DNA of 64,000 nt from Flavobacterium branchiicola (GTDB lineage Bacteria > Bacteroidota > Bacteroidia > Flavobacteriales > Flavobacteriaceae): the NCBI RefSeq assembly GCF_018383905.1, contig NZ_JAGYWA010000003.1, positions 576,927 to 640,926 on the forward strand, read 5' to 3'. Below the pieces are notes generated by a model. That model searched no databases, was not told the origin of the DNA, and saw nothing but the letters and a program-made list of their open reading frames with translations. The position numbers and the translations under genes were made by a program. Shown piece by piece: positions 43,981 through 51,716 of the stretch (position 1 is the stretch's first letter; the number at the start of each line of letters is the position of its first letter).

Positions 43981-45195
43981 TTATTGGTATTTAAGCGGCA
44001 GCACAATTATAAAACTTGCCCCTTTTCCTACTTCGCTTTTGGCGGTGATTAATCCGTTATGTTTTTCAATGATTTTTTTTGCAATGGCCAACCCAATTCC
44101 CGTTCCTTCGTAGGTCTGGCGATCGTTTAGACTTTGAAAAATGATAAAAATTCTGTCCAGATAAATTTCATCAAATCCAATTCCGTTGTCTTTTACTGTA
44201 ATCCTGCAAAATTTTCCATCGGGAGAAGTCGGACTGTCAAACGATTTATCGACAATCAATTCAGACGTAATTTCTATAAGCGGAGCTCCGTTTTGCCCCG
44301 AAAACTTAATCGCATTTCCAATTAAATTTTGAAAAACCTGTCGCAGCTGGCTAGGAATACTGTCTATTGTTGGCAATTCTGTAGATCTGACCGTAGCATT
44401 TTTTCGATCAATTAGATAATCAAAATCCGAAAGTACTTCTTGCAAAACAACATTAAGATCTGTCGTTTCGGGTTTTACCTGCGCAGACAAACGGGAATAT
44501 GCGAGAAGATCCGTAATTAAAGTCTGCATTCTTTCTGCCGATTTTATTGTTCGGTTCACATAATCAACTGCTTTCTCATCAGTTGTTAAATACAACTCTT
44601 TAATGATTTTTATAAAGATTTGAATTTTACGGATAGGTTCATTCAAATCATGCGAAACCACCCAGGCAAATTGCTGCAGTTCGTGGTTTTTTAATTCTAA
44701 TTCTTCATTTTTTAAAACCAGTTCCTTTGTTCTTTCAGCAATTTTGATTTCAAGATTATCCTGCGCTTCTTTTCTAATTTTAATTTCTTTAGAGAGAAGA
44801 TCTTTTATTCCTTTTAATTCATTTTGCTGCTCGTAAATCTTGATAAACGTTTTTACCTTCAGCATTAATAAATCGGTATCAACAGGCTTGGTAATATATT
44901 CTACCGCTCCGGTTTCATAACCTTTAAAAATATATTTTTTCTCAATATTTAAGGCCGAAAGAAATATCACCGGAATATCTTTTGTTCGTTTGTTTCCGGA
45001 AAGAATTTTGACTACCTCAAATCCGTCAAGTCCCGGCATCTGAACATCCATTATAATAAGACAATAATTTGTCTTTAATATTTTCCTGAGTGCTTCCTCA
45101 CCAGATTCGGCAGTATCGACATCGATGTTATGCAGTTCTAATGTTTTTTTCAGGGCAATAATATTGGCCTTTATATCGTCTACAATTAATACCAT
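43981..45195 (-). CDS. Cytoplasmic hybrid kinase (REC-HisKA-HATPase)
   Basis: A 404-residue protein with an N-terminal receiver (Asp in LIIMDVQMPGLDG, about residues 2-118), a coiled coil, HisKA with phospho-His in AWVVSHDLNEPIRK, and HATPase (FQNLIGNAIKFSG, NGIGFD, EGTGIGLAI). No membrane segment is seen, so it probably takes its input through the receiver. The order of the operon is this gene, then the large hybrid kinase (16-base gap), receiver, CheR and CheB. It is the likely first gene. Confidence 0.92.
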   Translation of the reverse strand: MVLIVDDIKANIIALKKTLELHNIDVDTAESGEEALRKILKTNYCLIIMDVQMPGLDGFEVVKILSGNKRTKDIPVIFLSALNIEKKYIFKGYETGAVEYITKPVDTDLLMLKVKTFIKIYEQQNELKGIKDLLSKEIKIRKEAQDNLEIKIAERTKELVLKNEELELKNHELQQFAWVVSHDLNEPIRKIQIFIKIIKELYLTTDEKAVDYVNRTIKSAERMQTLITDLLAYSRLSAQVKPETTDLNVVLQEVLSDFDYLIDRKNATVRSTELPTIDSIPSQLRQVFQNLIGNAIKFSGQNGAPLIEITSELIVDKSFDSPTSPDGKFCRITVKDNGIGFDEIYLDRIFIIFQSLNDRQTYEGTGIGLAIAKKIIEKHNGLITAKSEVGKGASFIIVLPLKYQ

Positions 45196-45465
45196 GTCGT
45201 TTTTAGGAGTAATACTGGTGAATTAAATTTTGGGTATTTCTGTTTTGAAAAATCTGTACGCAAAATATAGCTGATCCTATAATTTCATTATTACGCACAA
45301 ACCTTCAAATTTAGTTAAAAAATTAACATTTCTATTCTAATCAAAATAAGATTCGTTACATAATTCCCATGTTTGACCATAAAATTCAGTCTGTTTTTTT
45401 TGCGCTACATTTTAATTTCTTTCAGTCAATTTTATCTAATAACCTGTACTAATTTGCATTAACAT
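45196..45465. other. Divergent intergenic region, left part
   Basis: AT-rich DNA upstream of the kinase operon and downstream of nothing else. CGCAAAATATAG at about 45261 is close to, but not at, the minus-strand -7 consensus. No gene or hairpin I can support. Confidence 0.4.
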
Positions 45466-45662
45466 TAACCTGTTGAGCGAAATTCAACAAAATTCAATTT
45501 TAACACATAGATACATAGTTTTTCTTGTCCATAAAAGGCGTTTCACTTTTTTAAATAAACATAGCTATGTGTGAAAACTAGTTTTTTCTTTAACCTTTTT
45601 TTATTTTAAAACTAAAATCTATTGTTTCTATGTGTTAAAAATAATTTCACCCAAAGGGTTAA
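45466..45662. repeat. Terminal-repeat element before the SDR gene
   Basis: Left end TAACCTGTTGAGCGAAATTC (45466) pairs with right end AATTTCACCCAAAGGGTTAA (45643-45662) with four mismatches in 19. The core (ACACATAGATACATAG ... GGCGTTTCACTT ... CTATGTGTGAAAACTAG ... TTTCTATGTGTTA) is the same as at 18.3 kb. The right end lies 17 bases before the SDR start codon, so it forms the leader of that gene. Confidence 0.85.
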
Positions 45663-45678
45663 CATTAAAAATAATGTC

Positions 45679-46527
45679 ATGAAAAAACCAGTAAATTTTC
45701 CAGAGCAAAAACAGGAACTTCCGGGACACGAATATAAAATGAATCCTGAACCGGAAATAATAAGAGAAAACTACACCGGAAGCGGAAAACTTTTGGGCAA
45801 AACTGCTTTTATTACCGGTGGAGACAGCGGAATTGGCCGAAGCGTTGCCGTGCATTTTGCACGCGAAGGTGCCAATATTGCCATTGTCTACCTGAAAGAA
45901 AATAAAGATGCCCAAAAGACAAAAGAACTCATAGAAAAAGAAGGTCAGCACTGTCTTATTATAAGCGGTGATCTCACTGATGAAAAATTCTGTAAAAGTG
46001 CCATCAAACAATGCATTTCTTTATTTAAAACGATTCATGTTTTAGTAAATAATGCTGCCGTTCAGTTTCCTCAGGATGAATTAGAAAAAATTACTTCGGC
46101 TCAGCTTCATAAAACATTCGAAACCAATATTTATCCTTACTTCTATATTACAAAAGCAGCACTTCCGTATTTAAAAGAAGGTGATAGTATTATAAATACC
46201 AGTTCTGTAACGGCCTATCGTGGAAGTGAGCATTTGGTTGATTATTCAAGTACAAAAGGTGCTATTGTAAGTTTTACCCGATCCTTATCGACTATGATTG
46301 CTAAGCGAAAAATCAGGGTAAACGGTGTTGCGCCAGGTCCAATCTGGACACCATTGATTGTAGCCAGTTTTGATAAATTGTCTGATTTTGGAAAAGATAA
46401 TCCAATGGGAAGAGCCGGACAACCTTCTGAAGTTGCACCTGCGTATGTTTTTCTGGCTTGTGAAGACAGCAGTTATATCACTGGTCAATTTATCCATATA
46501 AATGGTGGTGAACTGGTTGGCGGATGA
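45679..46527 (+). CDS. SDR-family oxidoreductase, general-stress-39-like
   Basis: I choose the ATG at 45679 (MKKPVNFPEQKQELPGHEYKM), giving 282 residues; a longer frame runs into the repeat element. The NAD(P) motif is TGGDSGIG, the active site Tyr/Lys is in DYSSTKG, and NNAAVQ and VAPGPIWTPL are typical SDR motifs. The N-terminal PEQKQELPGHEYKMNPEP extension is a mark of the YdaD/YhxD (GSP39) type, often induced by general stress. The substrate is unknown. The SemiSWEET gene lies 36 bases downstream. Confidence 0.92.
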   Translation: MKKPVNFPEQKQELPGHEYKMNPEPEIIRENYTGSGKLLGKTAFITGGDSGIGRSVAVHFAREGANIAIVYLKENKDAQKTKELIEKEGQHCLIISGDLTDEKFCKSAIKQCISLFKTIHVLVNNAAVQFPQDELEKITSAQLHKTFETNIYPYFYITKAALPYLKEGDSIINTSSVTAYRGSEHLVDYSSTKGAIVSFTRSLSTMIAKRKIRVNGVAPGPIWTPLIVASFDKLSDFGKDNPMGRAGQPSEVAPAYVFLACEDSSYITGQFIHINGGELVGG

Positions 46528-46563
46528 TTATTTTTTTTTATTTTATAAAGATTAATTTCAAAT

Positions 46564-46827
46564 ATGAATTTTACAGAAATAATTGGGCTTTTTGCAGGTA
46601 CTTGTGTAACCATATCTGTAATTCCGCAGATTCTTAAAGTTTGGAGGACTAAAAAAGTAAAAGAGATTTCGCTTAAAACTTTTAGTATACTAACGTTCGG
46701 AATTCTGGTGTGGATCATCTATGGGATTTTAAAAGAAGATTTTCCAATTATCATCACCAATAGTATTTCGCTGTGCTTAAACTTAATTATGGTTTACTTT
46801 CTTATTTATTATGAAAAGGAGAAGTAA
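46564..46827 (+). CDS. SemiSWEET-type sugar transporter
   Basis: An 87-residue protein with exactly three membrane helices (about 5-22, 36-56, 62-82), the half-size unit of SWEET transporters that works as a dimer. The PQ-loop motif is present as SVIPQILKVWRTKK. It moves sugars across the inner membrane, probably by facilitated exchange. It is probably co-transcribed with the SDR gene upstream and ends exactly where the convergent CinA-like gene ends. Confidence 0.93.
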   Translation: MNFTEIIGLFAGTCVTISVIPQILKVWRTKKVKEISLKTFSILTFGILVWIIYGILKEDFPIIITNSISLCLNLIMVYFLIYYEKEK

Positions 46828-47313
46828 TTAAATTTCTTTCATAATTAAATTCGCCACGGTATCGATCGCCTGATCGACGATGTTTTCAGGAGTTCCTTTA
46901 AATTCGTATCGCTTTGCTATTTCTTTTTTAGGAAGGATGATATGAATAAAAATAGTTCCTATGGGCTTAGAAGAACTTTCGCTTCCTCCGGGCGTAGTCA
47001 ATCCGGTTAACGCCACACAAATATCAGATTTACTGTAACGATGAAAATTTTGTGCCATAAGTTCTGTTACAACGGCAGACTCGGCAGTATATTTTTCAAT
47101 TGTTCCCCACGGAATTTGCAACAGATCTTCTTTCATAGAAACATGATAGCACACCATTCCTCCTATTAATATTCTTCCGGAATTAAATACAGTAGAGAAT
47201 TCATAACACATTTTTCCTGCTGAAGCACTTTCTACAAAGCTCAGAGTTAAGTTTTTTTCGATTAAAGCTTCACAGCAGGTTATAACTTTTTCAGACGCCA
47301 TATTGCTTTTCAT
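46828..47313 (-). CDS. CinA-like (nicotinamide-nucleotide amidase) family protein
   Basis: A 161-residue protein matching only the C-terminal CinA domain, as in PncC: TLSFVESASAGKMCYEFSTVFNSGRILIGGMVCYHVSMKEDLLQIP, then VALTGLTTPGGSESSSKPIGTIFI. PncC deamidates NMN in the pyridine-nucleotide cycle. Here the usual E-S-x-T-G-G motif (ESCTGG) reads ESASAG, so the catalytic Ser is present but the motif has changed; activity may differ. Starts at ATG 47313 or 47301. A TATTTTTG -7 box on the minus strand is at 47343-47350. Confidence 0.85.
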   Translation of the reverse strand: MKSNMASEKVITCCEALIEKNLTLSFVESASAGKMCYEFSTVFNSGRILIGGMVCYHVSMKEDLLQIPWGTIEKYTAESAVVTELMAQNFHRYSKSDICVALTGLTTPGGSESSSKPIGTIFIHIILPKKEIAKRYEFKGTPENIVDQAIDTVANLIMKEI

Positions 47314-47499
47314 TTAAGTTAGTCACTTCATTATTTTCATTTCAAAAATACATTTATCAAGTTCTAAATGACTTACACAATTCGAAACAATTATTACATC
47401 TTGATTGACTGTTAATTATGCAATTTTGAATCGATTTCTTATAAGATAAAGAATGTGGTTTGGAAGTAACTTTGAAATTCAACATTAAAACTAAATAGT

Positions 47500-47628
47500 A
47501 TGAAAACTACAGATCATAAAAAAAGTAACAGTACTGATATGAATAGTACAAAATCGACCACAAAAAAAACTACAACGGCTAAAAAAGCAAACGCAAAAAC
47601 GGCTCCAAAAGACGCTAAAAAATCGTAG
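47500..47628 (+). CDS. Small Lys/Thr-rich basic protein, 42 aa
   Basis: ATG at 47500 and TAG at 47626 enclose a 42-residue frame (MKTTDHKKSNSTDMNSTKST, then a Lys-Thr-Ala-rich tail TKKTTTAKKANAKTAPKDAK). It has 13 Lys and no acidic run, no hydrophobic core, and looks intrinsically disordered, similar in composition to histone H1-like or DNA-binding tails. A leader of 60-70 bases and regular spacing to the next gene (48 bases) support translation. It could bind nucleic acid, but this is inference from composition. Confidence 0.65.
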   Translation: MKTTDHKKSNSTDMNSTKSTTKKTTTAKKANAKTAPKDAKKS

Positions 47629-47676
47629 TGAATCAGAAAAGACTAATCCTGAATATTAATTATAAAATTATAAATT

Positions 47677-48063
47677 ATGGAAAAGAGACCCAACCAAGAT
47701 TATGGTCTGTACGACCCTGATTTTATAGAACAGAATACGCCTGCCGACTCCAACGGGAATTATTTCCCGGACGAAGATCAGTATCAATTTCAGGAAGAAT
47801 TTATTGATGACGGAAGACATCAAACTTATGACCTTGATCAAAATGCAGCCGTTAGAGCTGAAAATATTCCGGATAAAGAACGAATTGTAAACGAAGATAA
47901 TTTGATTACTAATGACGGTAAAGAAAATGACTGGAACGACAATTCTGATACTGAAGACCTGGATTATGAAAATGATCTTGAAAAAGACGGAGATCTGGAT
48001 AATGACGAAGAATTAGATGATTTTGATGCTGAACATTATCCCGAAAATCATCCCAGAGAATAA
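47677..48063 (+). CDS. Acidic disordered protein, 128 aa
   Basis: A 128-residue hydrophilic protein, not recognised. It begins MEKRPNQDYGLYDPDFIEQN and is rich in Asp, Glu and Asn, with a very acidic second half (DTEDLDYENDLEKDGDLDND). No hydrophobic core, signal or membrane segment. It follows the Lys-rich 42-residue gene, so an oppositely charged pair is possible. This type of small acidic protein is frequent in stress-linked Bacteroidota loci. Confidence 0.7.
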   Translation: MEKRPNQDYGLYDPDFIEQNTPADSNGNYFPDEDQYQFQEEFIDDGRHQTYDLDQNAAVRAENIPDKERIVNEDNLITNDGKENDWNDNSDTEDLDYENDLEKDGDLDNDEELDDFDAEHYPENHPRE

Positions 48064-48083
48064 AAATTATTTCTAACTTTATT

Positions 48084-48482
48084 ATGGAAATAGGAACTCA
48101 GATTATTTGGCTCGTACTACTTGCTATTCCGATAGCCTGTATAAGCTGGACTGTAACACATGAGGAAATATTTAAAGAGCCTCGTGAATGGTGTGTAAAG
48201 CATTCTCAAAATGATCGCTTTTTACTCTCTCGCAAGGCTTTTTATTTATTTACATGCGAATACTGTTTCAGCCACTATGTCACGATCGCTGTTTTGTTGC
48301 TTTCTGATTATAAACTTTTGTTAAATGATTGGAAAGGATACATTTTGGCTGGGTTTTCGCTGGTCTTTATGGCAAATATTTACATGAGTCTTTTTGCGCT
48401 GCTTCGTCAGGCAATTAAGAAAGAAAAAGTAGAAATAGAAAAAATTGAAAATGAAACCGACAGCGAAAAGCTGTCCTCTTAA
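48084..48482 (+). CDS. Small membrane protein with CEYCxSH motif
   Basis: A 132-residue protein with three hydrophobic helices (about 6-24, 63-80 and 88-112) and a charged C-terminal tail. Around residues 57-66 it carries FTCEYCFSHYV, a paired Cys motif at the membrane face that resembles DUF1360-type membrane proteins. The function is unknown. It lies 20 bases after the acidic-protein gene and 35 before the next, so an operon is likely. Confidence 0.7.
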   Translation: MEIGTQIIWLVLLAIPIACISWTVTHEEIFKEPREWCVKHSQNDRFLLSRKAFYLFTCEYCFSHYVTIAVLLLSDYKLLLNDWKGYILAGFSLVFMANIYMSLFALLRQAIKKEKVEIEKIENETDSEKLSS

Positions 48483-48517
48483 ATACAAATAAGTTTAATT
48501 AATAAATTGTTACAATC

Positions 48518-48796
48518 ATGGAAGATTTAAAATTCATTGACCCTCTATTGCACGGAATTACCCCTTCAAATACAAATAGTTTAGCTAATGTCTCTGTAAA
48601 ACATTTAGTGTGTGCCGGTTTGGGCTCACTTTTGGCAGGCGCAATTTTAAAGAAAACAGGACACAATACAAGCGCTGCAATTGTCGGAAGTCTTGCATTG
48701 CCTTTACTAACAACAGCTTGCTACAAACAAATTGCAAAATCATCTAAAGCAAAAAAAGAAAGAAACGACAGCAGCGGTATAGAATATAACCATTAA
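48518..48796 (+). CDS. Hypothetical protein with short hydrophobic hairpin, 92 aa
   Basis: Not recognised. A 92-residue protein with a Gly/Ala-rich hydrophobic pair (LVCAGLGSLLAGAILKK, and SAAIVGSLALPLLTTACYKQI) that could insert in a membrane as a hairpin. Last gene of the small-protein cluster, before a hairpin-and-repeat region. Confidence 0.6.
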   Translation: MEDLKFIDPLLHGITPSNTNSLANVSVKHLVCAGLGSLLAGAILKKTGHNTSAAIVGSLALPLLTTACYKQIAKSSKAKKERNDSSGIEYNH

Positions 48797-48800
48797 AAAA

Positions 48801-48985
48801 AGTTTCAGGTTTCAGGTTTGAAGTTTCAAGTCTGACGTTGAAACGGGTTAAAAAATTAGCCACGAATTCACGAATTATAGTCTGTTATTATACAGAAAGA
48901 TTCGTGAATTCGTGGCTTTTTTTTATTTGAGCATAACCTGAAACTTGAAACAAATTTAAACTTGAAACAATTTTAAGCCTGAAAC
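48801..48985. repeat. GTTTCAGGTTTCA-type inverted repeats around a terminator
   Basis: GTTTCAGGTTTCAGG and related units start at 48801, and inverted copies (CCTGAAACTTGAAAC at 48937-48951 and CCTGAAAC at 48978-48985) end the block. A 17-bp terminator-like stem lies in the middle. It is the same repeat type as in the leader of the peroxidase gene at 30 kb. Confidence 0.75.
48859..48924 (+). terminator. Terminator with perfect 17-bp stem
   Basis: GCCACGAATTCACGAAT (48859-48875) pairs exactly with 48900-48916, followed by eight T. It would terminate the small-protein cluster, and lies between convergent genes. Confidence 0.85.
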
Positions 48986-48993
48986 AAAATAAC

Positions 48994-49368
48994 CTACGCA
49001 AGATTAATATTCCCTTCTACCCAATTTAAAGCTTTATTAAACGCTTCTTTTTTAAAACCGTGAAATTCACCCGGAACCAGAAAACTAAAGCCATTTGTAA
49101 AAGAAATTATTTCTTCAGAATCTGTAATTATAGCAGCTCTGTTCCATTTGCCCAGATGTTTCAAACCAAGTAAAGCGTCCTCAAGCCAGGCGCCTGGACT
49201 AAAATTTTCAATATCTGTATCTAAAACCAATAAAAAATTGATTTCATTGGTTTGTTTTACCAAATGCTCAACCGCTGGCGTAACCACGGTTAAAAAATCT
49301 TCTTTTGTTACTTGTGCCAATGCTCTAAAAGCAACTATATTATCTGTTGTATCAATTTGATGTATCAT
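48994..49368 (-). CDS. SpoIIAA-like (STAS-type) protein
   Basis: A 124-residue protein matching the SpoIIAA-like family: MIHQIDTTDNIVAFRALAQVTKEDFLTVVTPAVEHLVKQ, then NFLLVLDTDIENFSPGAWLEDALLGLKHLGKWNRAAIITDSEE and the strand FSFLVPGEFHGFKK. Members have a lipid-binding alpha/beta fold of STAS type and often appear near stress-response genes; they are not true anti-anti-sigma factors. The gene stands alone on the minus strand. Confidence 0.85.
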   Translation of the reverse strand: MIHQIDTTDNIVAFRALAQVTKEDFLTVVTPAVEHLVKQTNEINFLLVLDTDIENFSPGAWLEDALLGLKHLGKWNRAAIITDSEEIISFTNGFSFLVPGEFHGFKKEAFNKALNWVEGNINLA

Positions 49369-49549
49369 GATATTTTTATTTTGAATGTTAATTATATTAA
49401 GGCCATTTTTGAGAATTTTAACTTCTCTCTATTTGAATACAAATCCAATCAAAAATACCTCTGGAATAGCATTCAATTATTATATCATCCCATTACAAAT
49501 TTACAAAATAACTACATCTATATAAGCATATTAAAAATGAATTAGCTTA

Positions 49550-49590
49550 AAAAACAAATTCCAAAACGGATCAAAAGATCCGTTTTGGAA
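49550..49590 (-). terminator. Terminator for the 163-aa secreted protein gene
   Basis: A perfect 14-bp stem (TTCCAAAACGGATC, 49559-49572, with 49577-49590). On the minus strand the stem is followed by TTTGTTTTTT. It lies 38 bases beyond the stop codon. Confidence 0.8.
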
Positions 49591-49627
49591 AATTGTTTCT
49601 AACTATCAATTTTATATTGATCTTACG

Positions 49628-50119
49628 TTATGATTTTTTACCAATTTTAGACTTATCAATTTCGTCAATAAAAGGAATTGAGTCCTGAATGCCACTTCTT
49701 ATTGTTACCTGCAAATATTGCTCTAATTGAACAAACTTTGCAGCATTACGTCCACCAATCGCTTTTTTAACTTTGCCGTAGGTTTTAGACAACAATTTTT
49801 CTGAATCGGCATTGTTTTTTAAATTTGCTTCTGTAAGTTCCGCAGCTTTTACATCATCAAGAGTAGCATAATTACTCGCATAATCGTTTAGCAACTGAAT
49901 TTTCTTTTGTCCAAGTGCTTTACGATCTACTTCATACTGATCATAGATTTTCTGAAATGCAGCAGTCTGAGTATCTGACAACGCCATATATTCTCTCACC
50001 AAATCTGTTTTCGATTTTCCGTAAATATCCTGAAGAAGTGCTACTTCATCTTTTGCACTAGATTGCGCAAAAGAGTATCCTGAGACAAGGATAGCAAATA
50101 ATAAAATTATTTTTTTCAT
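49628..50119 (-). CDS. Exported helical protein, 163 aa
   Basis: A 163-residue protein with a signal peptide (1-18, ending FAQ). The mature part is nearly all helix (LLQDIYGKSKTDLVREYMALSDTQTAAFQKIYDQYEVDRKALGQ), resembling small periplasmic chaperone-like or CpxP-like helical proteins, but no family motif is certain. It follows the OmpW-like gene on the same strand, 36 bases after it, so it probably belongs to the same operon. Confidence 0.7.
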   Translation of the reverse strand: MKKIILLFAILVSGYSFAQSSAKDEVALLQDIYGKSKTDLVREYMALSDTQTAAFQKIYDQYEVDRKALGQKKIQLLNDYASNYATLDDVKAAELTEANLKNNADSEKLLSKTYGKVKKAIGGRNAAKFVQLEQYLQVTIRSGIQDSIPFIDEIDKSKIGKKS

Positions 50120-50155
50120 ATTTCTGTTTTTTAGTTAATGACTCTTTTAGAAATA

Positions 50156-50803
50156 TTATTTACTAAAATCATAACTTAAAACAGCACCAAGTCCAAACTG
50201 GAATGTTGAAGCATAATCAGTAACTGCTATAGGTCCCCAATAGTAATCCCAGTAGTAATCATATCCAACAGCTGCAGACATTGATTGCAAATAGGCATTT
50301 AGATTAATGGAGAATGGTGAATCGGTTTTTATTTTTACACCTCCTTTAATTTCCCATGCAAAATAAGTTCCACTTCCACTTTTAGGTGACTCAAGTATAG
50401 CTACCCCTGCACCGGCTCCTAAAAACGGAAGCACTTTTTGAGAACTTCCCCCAAAATAATACGTATAATCTACTAATATATAATTAATAGCTCCTTTATC
50501 ATCTCCTGCATTAACCTGACTTCCGGCAGGAAGACCAGGACCTAAGGTAATTTTTGTATATAAAGGCATACTGGTATCAAGTCTGTTGTATTTTAATTCT
50601 ATAGAAGAGTTATCCATTATAAAATATTCCAAACCCAGACCATACTCAAAACCATCCTCCACACGAGCGTAAGAGGAATCAAAATCTACTTTGTCCGAAA
50701 AGGTATAACCTCCGTACAAATTAAGCAAAAATGACTGCGCACTTTGGGCCGACATTGTAAGCGATACTAAAGAAACAATAAATAATAAGTGATACTTTTT
50801 CAT
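50156..50803 (-). CDS. Outer-membrane beta-barrel protein (OmpW-like)
   Basis: A 215-residue exported protein (signal peptide 1-19, ending MSAQ). Eight amphipathic strands: FLLNLYGGYTFSDKVDF, YGLGLEYFIMDNSSIELKYNRLD, NYILVDYTYYF, VLPFLGAGAGVAIL, and ending QFGLGAVLSYDFS. The layout is that of the OmpW/OmpA-like eight-strand family. Probably first gene of a two-gene unit with the 163-residue helical exported protein downstream. Confidence 0.82.
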   Translation of the reverse strand: MKKYHLLFIVSLVSLTMSAQSAQSFLLNLYGGYTFSDKVDFDSSYARVEDGFEYGLGLEYFIMDNSSIELKYNRLDTSMPLYTKITLGPGLPAGSQVNAGDDKGAINYILVDYTYYFGGSSQKVLPFLGAGAGVAILESPKSGSGTYFAWEIKGGVKIKTDSPFSINLNAYLQSMSAAVGYDYYWDYYWGPIAVTDYASTFQFGLGAVLSYDFSK

Positions 50804-51008
50804 AATCTTGATTTTTTAAATGGTTTGATTTTTTTTAAAACTATTTTATAAATAAAAGAAATTCAATTCTTACAAAAAATAACTATAATTTAGGGTCACT
50901 ACTTCTAAATTCTAAAGTTAACTCTTTATAATGAAAATGATTATAACTGAATTCCTTTAAGTCAAAATTATTCAAATTGCAAATAATTATGAATAATTTT
51001 GTAGGTCT

Positions 51009-51040
51009 TTTTGGTTTCAAATTCTAATTTGAAACCAAAA
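51009..51040. repeat. Perfect 15-bp inverted repeat
   Basis: TTTTGGTTTCAAATT (51009-51023) pairs with 51026-51040 with a 2-base loop. Lies in the middle of the 913-base gap between the OmpW-like and Crp/Fnr genes. No T-run follows on either strand, so it is more likely a palindromic repeat or binding site than a terminator. Confidence 0.7.
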
Positions 51041-51276
51041 TGATACCTAAAAACGGGTAATTTTGAGTTCATTTTTATTTTATCCATCAAATCATGCAAA
51101 ATCTGGTCCTGTAACAGGAAAACAAAACTCTAACTATTTAAGACTAGTTTTTGGTAAAAAACGGAAACCAAACGAACACATTTAGTTTTAATTTTTGTTT
51201 TGAATAAATTCTTTTGATATTTAAATTGTGAAGTGTAGAATTGAAAACAGATCTTTAAAATCAGTTCCAGATAAAT

Positions 51277-51377
51277 AACCCATTTTAGCAATGTCGGCCG
51301 TTATGACAACTGGCTGTTCGATTTTCAAATTAGGCTTATACATGCCGCCTTTGCTAAAAATGGGTTGGCTTTTTTTT
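51277..51377. repeat. Imperfect 22-bp inverted repeat with T-run
   Basis: AACCCATTTTAGCAATGTCGGC (in two parts, 51277-51298) pairs with GCCGCCTTTGCTAAAAATGGGTT-like sequence at 51344-51366 with few mismatches; eight T follow at 51370. The 45-base loop has no frame. The rest of 50804-51716 (913 bases) shows nothing else beyond the 15-bp palindrome and the Crp/Fnr promoter. Confidence 0.55.
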
Positions 51378-51668
51378 CTTTATCTAAAAATTCTCTTTTA
51401 GTTATTCTTGCCAAATGACTTTACGAATTTTATCTTTTGTGTGTCTTAATTTTAAATGTGGTATCGAAGACAAAATAGTTTTTTATTGAAAACGTTCCTC
51501 TGTCCACAGTTCTTATAAACGCATATTTTCTTCTTTTGGTATTCAAAATGCCTTTATATCATTGTCTGATAATGTTCTGAATAAATCCTGAAGTGGTAAA
51601 CGGCTGCAATTTTATCGATTTAAACTCAAAATAAGTTTACCGTAGTGTTACGGAATAATAATGTTTTG

Positions 51669-51676
51669 TAATTTTG
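51669..51676 (+). promoter_or_regulatory. Probable -7 box of the Crp/Fnr gene
   Basis: TAATTTTG matches TAnnTTTG and lies 41 bases before the ATG. The -33 position, 18 bases upstream, reads TTA instead of TTG. Confidence 0.45.
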
Positions 51677-51716
51677 ATTATAACATCTGCCCCGAACAAA
51701 AACAAACCAAAATCAA

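Noticed and set aside
40073..44325. Several 60-120-codon plus-strand frames opposite the kinase genes
   Set aside because: All lie within the well-conserved kinase and receiver coding regions and have shadow-like amino-acid composition.
46828..47313. Full-length CinA competence protein
   Set aside because: Only the C-terminal amidase domain is present (161 residues against about 415), and the motif is changed, so it is a PncC-like protein, not CinA.
51277..51377. Integron attC site or riboswitch
   Set aside because: The arms lack the conserved attC core bases (GTTRRRY/RYYYAAC in the right places) and no integron integrase is near; the gene downstream (Crp/Fnr) is 340 bases away.
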